A DNA stretch of 34,867 nt from a virus. The translations under genes and the position numbers were made by a program. Positions 1 to 8,500 of this stretch are shown here, in pieces. The stretch is taken from the IMG/VR virus record IMGVR_UViG_3300028548_007929, positions 1-34,867 of that record. One strand, written 5' to 3'. The notes below the pieces were generated by a model. The model had not been told where the DNA came from and made no database searches. It worked only from the letters and a program-made list of their open reading frames with translations. Position 1 is the stretch's first letter. Each line of letters starts with the position of its first letter.

Positions 1-28
1 TTTTTATTAATTATTATTATATTATATC

Positions 29-871
29 ATGGCTAAAAAGCAAACAACAAAGGCTAATGTAGCGCCTGAAATGAAAGCTACAAATGAAATGCAACAAGTT
101 ATTATTGAAACAGCAGTTGCAGAAAAAAAAGTAGAAACTCCTAAGAACGATTGGGAGATCAAAGATAGATTGTACTATTTAAAAGGCAATAAAAAGCCTT
201 TATCAAGGATGATCAGATCTGCTAATATATTTTTCTTTGACGAAAGCAAAGGTTTTGAAAGAGAGTTAAAGTATTGTGAAAACCAAAGAACAGTTTTTGT
301 TGATGAAATGAAAGGTGATCAAAGATTATCTCACATCATATTTAGAAACGGAGCTTTGTTTGTACCAAAAGAAAAAACGGTATTACAAAAGTTTTTATCT
401 TTACATCACCCAGATAGAGATGTAATGTACTTTGAAAACAAGCCTGCTGAAGTTGCGGCTGATCAATTAGATTACATTGAAATGGAAATTGAAGCGTTAA
501 TGATAGCTAGAGATTTAGATATTGATCTAGCTGAAGCTGTTATGCGCGTAGAGATTGGATCTAGGGTATCAGAGATGAGTTCTAAGGAATTAAAAAGAGA
601 TTTACTATTATACGCTAAAAGAAATCCTGGTTTATTCTTAGAATTAGTAAATGATGAAAATGTATCTTTAAGAAATACAGGTATTAAAGCTACTGAAATG
701 GGTATATTAAAGTTATCTAGCGATCAAAGAACTTTTACATGGGGTTCTAACGATAGAAAACTAATGAACGTACCTTTTGACGAGCATCCTTATTCAGCTT
801 TAGCATCTTGGTTTAAAACTGACGAAGGCATGGAGGTTTTCTCCAGTATTGAAAAGCGCTTAAACGCGTAA
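29..871 (+). CDS. Hypothetical protein at the left end of the virion gene block
   Basis: A 280-residue protein that I do not recognise by function. The first 40 residues are rich in Lys, Ala, Glu and Thr and look flexible. Residues about 45-130 look like a mixed alpha/beta domain with many aromatic and basic residues. Residues about 145-210 are helical and acidic, and the C-terminus looks globular. There is no signal peptide, membrane segment or catalytic motif. The ATG at 29 follows a pure A/T leader with no Shine-Dalgarno sequence, as for its neighbours. It lies directly before adaptor- and tail-type genes and is separated from them by a stem-loop. A head-associated or packaging-associated virion role is an inference from position only. 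That the gene is real is fairly sure; its function is unknown. Confidence 0.8.
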   Translation: MAKKQTTKANVAPEMKATNEMQQVIIETAVAEKKVETPKNDWEIKDRLYYLKGNKKPLSRMIRSANIFFFDESKGFERELKYCENQRTVFVDEMKGDQRLSHIIFRNGALFVPKEKTVLQKFLSLHHPDRDVMYFENKPAEVAADQLDYIEMEIEALMIARDLDIDLAEAVMRVEIGSRVSEMSSKELKRDLLLYAKRNPGLFLELVNDENVSLRNTGIKATEMGILKLSSDQRTFTWGSNDRKLMNVPFDEHPYSALASWFKTDEGMEVFSSIEKRLNA

Positions 872-884
872 CTATCCTATGGTA

Positions 885-912
885 GAGCAGCCACTCTTCG
901 GGGTGGTTGCTT
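885..912 (+). terminator. Stem-loop with UUCG tetraloop between genes
   Basis: Positions 887-896 pair with 901-910 over ten base pairs (two of them G-T) around the loop TTCG at 897-900; two more pairs (886-911, 885-912) can be added. The C(UUCG)G closing is the very stable tetraloop common in phage terminators. The run after it is TTAACTATAAAAAA rather than a clean T tract. It may therefore be a weak or attenuating terminator, or a 3'-end stabilising or processing hairpin separating the first gene from the 933 gene. Confidence 0.5.
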
Positions 913-932
913 AACTATAAAAAAAAGACATA

Positions 933-1643
933 ATGGCAGTAGATGTAAATAAAGTTTATCAAAGAGTTTTGGCTATCGCCAACAAAGAACAAAGAGGTTA
1001 CATTACTCCTCAAGAATTCAACATACTAGCTAATCAAGCGCAGCTAGATATATTTGACCAGTATTTTTATGATCTTGGACAGTTTTTAAGAGTACACGGA
1101 AACAACACTACGTTTGCGGATGCTGTAGAAATGTTAAAAGAAAAAATAAGTACTTTTGAAAAATACAATACTACAGTAGGATCTGGCGTTACTCTACCTA
1201 CAGATCTTTATAGGCTAAACTGCGTTAGATTTAACAGTGTTGAAGCCGAGCTTATTTCTCTTAAAGATTTTTACAGAATACAAAACAGCTATTTACTATC
1301 ACCAAGAGACGAATATCCAATTTACATAAGGACAGAGGGCTCAATAAAAGTATACGGCCACACGTCAGCAACTAATCATGCTTTGTCGCAAAAAGTATCT
1401 AACGTAGCATGTGACTATATAAAGAAGCCAAGCTTAGTAAACTGGACTTATAACGTTGTTTTAAGCAACGCAATATACAACTCTAGTGCAAGTGATGTTC
1501 AACATTTCGAAGTTCACGAATCAGAAGAGTCTAATTTAGTGTATACTATTTTGAAGTTTGCTGGCATGGCTATTAAAGATCCTTCAGTATATCAGTATGG
1601 TGCTGGTGAAGAAATAAAAGATATACAACAAGAAAAACAATAA
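933..1643 (+). CDS. Putative head-tail adaptor / neck protein
   Basis: A 236-residue soluble protein. The N-terminal 60 residues are helical, with a motif (LANQAQLDIFDQYFYDL, residues about 32-48) that resembles the start of phage adaptor and tail-tube-A type proteins. The middle is beta-rich with a typical LPTDLYRL segment around residue 90, and the C-terminal 40 residues are helical and charged. It is followed after three bases by the 1647 gene, and both precede the giant tail protein, as adaptor genes do in short-tailed phages. The start ATG lies in AAGACATAATGG with no Shine-Dalgarno. The adaptor role is an inference from composition and order, not a proven family match. Confidence 0.5.
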   Translation: MAVDVNKVYQRVLAIANKEQRGYITPQEFNILANQAQLDIFDQYFYDLGQFLRVHGNNTTFADAVEMLKEKISTFEKYNTTVGSGVTLPTDLYRLNCVRFNSVEAELISLKDFYRIQNSYLLSPRDEYPIYIRTEGSIKVYGHTSATNHALSQKVSNVACDYIKKPSLVNWTYNVVLSNAIYNSSASDVQHFEVHESEESNLVYTILKFAGMAIKDPSVYQYGAGEEIKDIQQEKQ

Positions 1644-1646
1644 TAT

Positions 1647-2540
1647 ATGGCTCAAATATCACAAACACAAGCGGGCTACTATGGCGCTTCAAGTGGTCAT
1701 GGGGCTTATCAATTCACTTCACTTAGAGACATTATAAATGCGTTTCTTGTAATATACGTTGGAGAAGATAAGCTAATAAGTAAAATTAGCAAAACCGACG
1801 TTAGATTTCACGCTCAAAGAGCTTTGCAAGAATTAAGCTTTGACACTTTAAAATCAGTAAAGTCCTTAGAAATAGAAGTTCCATCAACATTACAAATGTC
1901 GCTTCCTCAAGATTACGTTAACTACGTTAAAATTACTAGAACAGACAGTAGTGGTATAGAAAGAGTTTTGTATCCAGCTATAAATACCAGTAATCCAACC
2001 GCACCTTTGCAAACAGGTTCAATTGGAGATGAGGGCTTTATTGATGCTAACGCCGATGGTGCTATTGACCTACAATCAGAGTCTGATACTTGGACTGCGT
2101 TTAAAGGACAAACTGGTTCAAACGTTGGCGAAGACGCCTATAACTTTGATACTGATTTATTTGACTTATTTTTAGGTCAAAGATATGGTATAAATCCTGC
2201 TAACGCGCAGATAAACGGAACGTTTTACATTGACGAATTAAATGGAAAAATACACTTTGGTTCTTCTATAGCTGGTAAAACAGTGACTGTTAAATACATA
2301 AGCGACAGTTTAGGTACGGATGCAGAGTCTAGAGTTCACAAGTTTGCTGAAGAAGCAATGTACAAGTGTATAGCATACGCTGTTGTAGCTAATAGAGCTA
2401 ACATGCCTGAGTATGTTGTTCAAAGGCTTAGAAAAGAAAAGAAAGCAGCTACAAGACAAGCTAAGCTTAGATTATCAAACATTAAGTTAGAAGAAATATC
2501 TCAAATACTAAGAGGTAAGTCTAAACAAATTAAACACTAG
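1647..2540 (+). CDS. Putative tail-tube / adaptor protein
   Basis: A 297-residue protein. Residues about 22-70 are helical, with a motif (RFHAQRALQELSFDTL, about residues 53-68) similar in layout to the N-terminal helices of the preceding protein. Then follows LPQDYVNYVKI (about residue 93), characteristic of phage adaptor and neck-type proteins. The middle (about 115-190) is an acidic, Asp/Gly-rich insert. The C-terminal third has a beta segment and then a long basic helix (about 260-290). It ends in TAG immediately followed by in-frame TAA, a tandem stop, and the ATG of the 2766-residue protein comes next. Function is inferred from position and motif style. Confidence 0.5.
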   Translation: MAQISQTQAGYYGASSGHGAYQFTSLRDIINAFLVIYVGEDKLISKISKTDVRFHAQRALQELSFDTLKSVKSLEIEVPSTLQMSLPQDYVNYVKITRTDSSGIERVLYPAINTSNPTAPLQTGSIGDEGFIDANADGAIDLQSESDTWTAFKGQTGSNVGEDAYNFDTDLFDLFLGQRYGINPANAQINGTFYIDELNGKIHFGSSIAGKTVTVKYISDSLGTDAESRVHKFAEEAMYKCIAYAVVANRANMPEYVVQRLRKEKKAATRQAKLRLSNIKLEEISQILRGKSKQIKH

Positions 2541-2543
2541 TAA

Positions 2544-5500
2544 ATGGCTGAGATTAAAAGAACTTTTCTCAAAAGCAAGATGAACAAAGATCTCGACGAG
2601 AGATTAGTTCCTAGCGGAGAATATAGAGATGCTTTAAACATAGAGGTAACTACCTCAGAAGGAGCTAACGTTGGATCTGTTCAAAACTTAAAGGGTAACA
2701 TTAATACTACGGTTGTAGATCATAATGGATTTTCTTTAATATCCGGCAGTAGAGCATTGAGCTCTAACGCTACTACTATTGGCGTGCACGCTGACGATTC
2801 TACCAAAGCTATTTACAATTTTATCCACCTAGCTCAAGATCTCGTTGCTAATGGTATATACGTGGGTGGCACTAGGTTTACTGGAGTTAAGTCAGACTGT
2901 ATTACCGAATTTAAACCTTACTTAAATCAAGACGGTGGAGGAACAAGGCCTATTGTAGTTGACGTTTTTGAAGCTAGATCAGCAGCTACACCTTTCGTAG
3001 CAGGAGATAACGACAGAATAATAAGTGGATTAGAAACAGTTTTTACAGATTCTAGTGTTCAGGGTAGTAGCAGTGTTCCAGCTGGTATAAGAGTTGGGAT
3101 GAGAGTTAGAAAAGTTAACCTTGACGGAGCTGCAGTAGACTCTGATAACACTAAAATATACGTAAAGAAAATACTAGGCTCTGACGAAGCAAACGGAAAA
3201 ATAGAAGTTACTGGTGGAGTATTTATTCCTTACAACCAAGTAGATCTTGACACTGGAGTTGTTTTTAAGTTTACAGCAGAAAGAGTTTTAAATTTTGAAG
3301 CTGGCGTTAACAAAATAGAAGAAAATACAGATGGAACTCCTTCTACTAAAACTCCTGAAGATAAGATCATATCATCGATAAATCTTGTTGACGATATACT
3401 TTACTACACGGACAACAGAACAGAACCAAAAAGAATATCTCTTACTAGATTCAGAGAAAAACTTAGTTTTATATACAAGCACTCTTCGCACATCTGGAAA
3501 GACGTTAGCGGAACTTTCGTAAAAACACCGCTAGAAGAGTCTTTAATAACGGTAATAAGAAAAAATCCTTTAACTCCACCTGTTGTAGAAACTATAACAA
3601 CCACGAGGCAGCCTATTGCTATTAGGGTTAACAATGCGGATGACTATGGAGATTTTGGAAATATTGTAACACAAGACGAACAAGGATCAGCGACAGCTTT
3701 TAACTATTCAGAAGCTACTACCTCTCTGGTTTTGCTACTCGATGATGAATCACCTACTGGTGTCAGCCCTTTTTCTTTTACTACGGCAGAAAACGAGGTT
3801 TTTTTACCTGACGGTAGTAATATGCCTAACGGTAACAACCTACTAGCTTTATCTGCTTCAACAGAAAGAGTAAACTGGAGAACTGGTGATGTTCTTCAAC
3901 TAACTGGAAATATTACAAACTCAACTGCGCTAGTACAAATCCATCTTTCGCACGCAAATGGAGTTGTAGACGGAGATCCTACCCAAAACTTATTTACAAC
4001 GTTTAGAGTAAAGTTAATTTCTACGTCGCAAGAATACACTGGCACCGAACCAGATGAGTCTTGGTTAGCAGAAATACATGATAGAGATAAAGTGTATGAG
4101 GATGACTTTGTTTGCTTTGCCTATAGATATAAATATGTTGACGGTGAATATTCTGCAATATCACCATACTCTAACGTAGCTTTTAAAGCTGGTTTTTACT
4201 CTTATAATCCAATAAAAGGATTTAATGGTGGTATGGTTAACAGGGCAAAAAGTATAAAAGTATCTGATTTTATACCTCCTCACACACCTAGAGACGTTGA
4301 AAAAGTTCAACTTTTATTTAAGAAAACAAACTCAGCACTAGTCAACGTTATTAGAACTTACGAAAGAAATTCTTTTGACTGGAATATTCAAGGAACTATT
4401 GGTAGTAATTACAAAGGGGCGTTAGAAATAAGCTCAGAAGTATTTGGAGCGGCGCTTGGTGAAGATCAATCACTTAGGATATTTGACAATGTTCCAGTAA
4501 AAGCTAGATCTCAAGAGTTTAGCTCTAGTAGACTACTATATGGAAACTACCACGAAAACTATAACGTACAAGATGAATCTTTTACTAACATAGATCCTAG
4601 GATTAATTCTGGATTTGAATCTTTGTTTACTGACTTTACCGCTAGTTTTGAAAGTAGTTCAAATATGAGTTCTACGCAGCCAAGCGTTGCGCCAGAGGGT
4701 AATGATCTGGACTCTGACTTAATGTATCAAATTAGTACTGACTTAACTCCAGGCATCCCTGGCGGTCTTCAGAGTATGACGCCTAACTTCAATCCTCAAG
4801 ATTTTACAATTAACTATGCAGAAGGAACTAACGACACGGTATCGAATCCTTTTGGTGGTCTTCCAGCAACTATAGAAGTTGATCCTTCAAATGCCTACTC
4901 TAATGTAATACCTGGCTCAAACTTAGTTTCTTTAGGGTGGCGTTGTTCAGAAGGGCCTTACTATGAGGCTTCGGTGTCTGGAAGTTACACTTTTAAAGCT
5001 AGCGTTGACGTAAAGTTTATGTATGCACAGTTTACAGCGCTTGCTGACAAACCAGCTAGCCATAAAGGATTATTTTTTGGGCTGGCAAGAACAACCAGCA
5101 GCGGCGAATGGCTAGATCATGAAAACCTACACGGCGATAACGGCGATTATAACTCTGTTACTATAAACGAAGCCAACCCAAATATACTGCATATTGAAGC
5201 TGTAAGCGGTAACAATTTAAACACAACAGTAAATTTTTTCAACAACGGAGCAGGACCATTTCAAAGTTTTTCTTTTGAAAAAACAGTATATCTAAACGCT
5301 GGAGAAAAAGTTGCAGCTGGATTCATAGGCTCGCACAAAATACTAAGTCTTACTAACGATGCTTACTATAATACACTTTCTGGCGCAGCGTTTGATGGTA
5401 TTGCTGGTAACTTTCTTAGCTTGCCAATATTGAACAACTCTTACTTTGCAGTAACAAGTTCTCCTGGTGAAGTAGACACTTTTATTGGCGCACAAGCTAA

Positions 5501-8500
5501 AAGTTCTGTAAAGTCTGATAGAGAATACCAGGTTGGTGTAGTTTATTCAGATGAGTACGGTAGAGAATCTTCTGTACTAATAGGAAATAGCAAAGGTTTA
5601 AAAATTACCAAAGAATCTAGCAATACTCAAAACAGAATTTTTGCTAAAATACAAAACAAAGCGCCTTATTGGGCTAAGCATTACAAGTTTTATTTAAAAG
5701 AAATAGCTGAAGAGTACCACAATATTGTTCTTTACAAAGCATACAGCACAGGTGGTTTAAATGATGATAACGATGCTGATGGAAACATAAACTTTGTCTG
5801 GCTAGCTTTTAACTCTGCTGATGTAAATAAAGTTTCTAAAGGAAGTTATTTAATACACAAGAAACAACACGGTAATACAACTGCTGTTTTAGATCCTAGC
5901 GCTAAGTATAGAGTGCTAGATATTATTGGTAACGCTACTATTGATGAAGAAGAAATAAGTGTTGGTGGTTTAGACTTAGATGCTTTAGGTGCTACTTTTG
6001 ATGACGTAAATGGAAAGTTTTTTGTAAAAATAGAGACAGACAATAACTTTGTGTTGAATATAGGTGACGGAGAATCTATTACAAATGATGAAAACGTAAG
6101 CAGTGGCGCTGTGTTTGAGGTTGTAAAAACTACACCCGTAGACATAGACTTGTTTTATGAAGTAAGCCAAGCTTTTCCAATTTACTTAGACAAGAACAAT
6201 GCTAGCACGATTATAAAGGCTGGTGATGTAATTACTCTTGAAGAAGGCTGGAGTCAAAACGAATTCAACAACTGGAGTTTACAAAACCTAGCCGTTGTTG
6301 CTGGCGAACAATCTGCTTACTCTTTAGGTCAAAGCAACGTGCAATTCAATGAATCTGGCTCTGTTATTGTTACTCTTCAAGAAAACTTTAATTACGCTCT
6401 TAACGCTGGATCTGACGCTAATAAAACACTTAGATTTACTAGACCAGATGGTAGCTACTACATACTAGCTGCCACAGGTCTTAACTTAGCTGGGAATACT
6501 ATAAGAATATATCCTTTTACTCACAAGACTTCTCAGTCTAACTTTTCTAGTAAACATTTGTTAAACTTTTTTAATTGTTTTACTTTTGGAAACGGAGTAG
6601 AATCTGATAGAGTTAGAGACGACTTTAACGCCAACGTAATATATCCTTATACTAGTGTTGGTAAAGCAAGTGGATTCAAAGCCTCTCTACCTGATGATGA
6701 TTACAAAAGAAATCACAAGAAAAACGATATAATATTTTCTCAAATAAAAAACGAAGTTGGTGGTTTGAATAGAACTAACGAGTTTTTAATGGCAGAAAAC
6801 ATTGTAAAAAGACTAAGCTCAGAGTACGGTAGTATACAAAAGTTGTTTACTAGAAACACAGACGTAATTGCTTTCTGTGAAGGTAAAGTCTTAAAAATAC
6901 TAGCAAACAAAGATGCTTTGTTTAACGCTGACGGAAACTCTCAATTATTGTCTTCAACAAATGTTTTAGGTCAAGCAGTACCTTTTACGGCTGACTATGG
7001 CATATCTAAAAACCCAGAATCATTTGCGGTAGACGAGTTTAGATCATACTTTGTCGATAAAGACAGAGGAGCAGTACTAAGGCTTTCTAGAGACGGTATA
7101 AGCGCTATATCAGACTTTGGTATGAAGGACTTTTTTAGAGACAATTTAAAAGACTCTGTAGTTTGCATTGGTAGTTATGACAGAAGAAAAGAAGAGTATA
7201 ATCTAACGATACACACATACGACTCTCCTAATCCTTCTAACAAAAACGTATACACACTATCATACAGTGAAAGCGCTAAAGGATGGATAAGCTTTAAGTC
7301 TTGGATAAAAGAGTCTGGAGTTTCTTTAAGCAATGATTACTACACTTTTAAAAATAGCAAGATGCACCTGCATCATGTTAATAGCAAGTTTCACAATAAT
7401 TTTTATGGAACACAGCAAAAGTCTACTATAACGCCTATATTCAACGATTCTAGTGGTACAGTAAAGCACTTTGACACTGTTAGCTACGAAGGAACTCAAA
7501 GCAAGGTTATTAAGTTTACAAATGAAGTTGTTGACGGCGTTACTTATAACGATGGAGAATATTATAATGCTGTTGCCAAAAACGGATGGCACATAGAATC
7601 TATAGTAACAGACTTACAAGAAGGTTATATAGACGAGTTTATTGACAAAGAAAACAAATGGTTTAATTATATAAAAGGAATATCTACTTCTCACACAAAC
7701 CTTGCTGACGGAGATGTTACGAGCAACTTAGACTTTAACGAAATAAACATGCAAGGTATAGGTGACCTAAGTGCCAATGCAACGTCTAACGTTGGTGGTT
7801 TTAGCGAAGGGCACGATATTAACGTAAGTGTATCAAACTCCGACAACGCACAATGGTCTTCTGCCGGCTATGAGATTTACAATCAGTCTTCATACCCAGG
7901 AACAGCAACATTTGTTATAATTCCAAATGCTGGATACGCGGTTGGAGCTGCAAACTTCAGCATTACCAACAGCTTACCCATTTGGATTACTAGTGTTTCT
8001 TTCTCTGATTCTACTATTGCAGGAACTGCTGACAATACTGTTATTGGTACAATAACTTTCTCAGGACAAACTCTTTCTTCAGATGTTTCTCATAGTTTAC
8101 AAATAGACACTGTTGCCGCACCAACGGCTATGCTATGGACAGGAAATATAAATATTTATGGTTCAGGAATAGGTCAACAGGGTGGTGAAACGTTTTCGCT
8201 AACATTGAACGATGACTTTGTTGGTCAATTAATAGGACCAACAATAGAAAACGGTTATGCTTCTTATTTCGTAATAGCTTACATTTCCAGTCAAGCTAAT
8301 AATTTTTCACCTTTACTAAAGTTTTCTGCAAACAGCGGCGTTAACTACTTTTATCCTTTAAGTAACTTGTTGAGCACTTCTGTTAGCCCTATAAGCGAGG
8401 CTGAAAATTATAACTTTGAGCAACAAGTGCCAGGATCACTTAACGCTATTGCGGCTACAACTCAAGGCGTAGAAATAGAGTACGCATACCAAGGCGAAAA

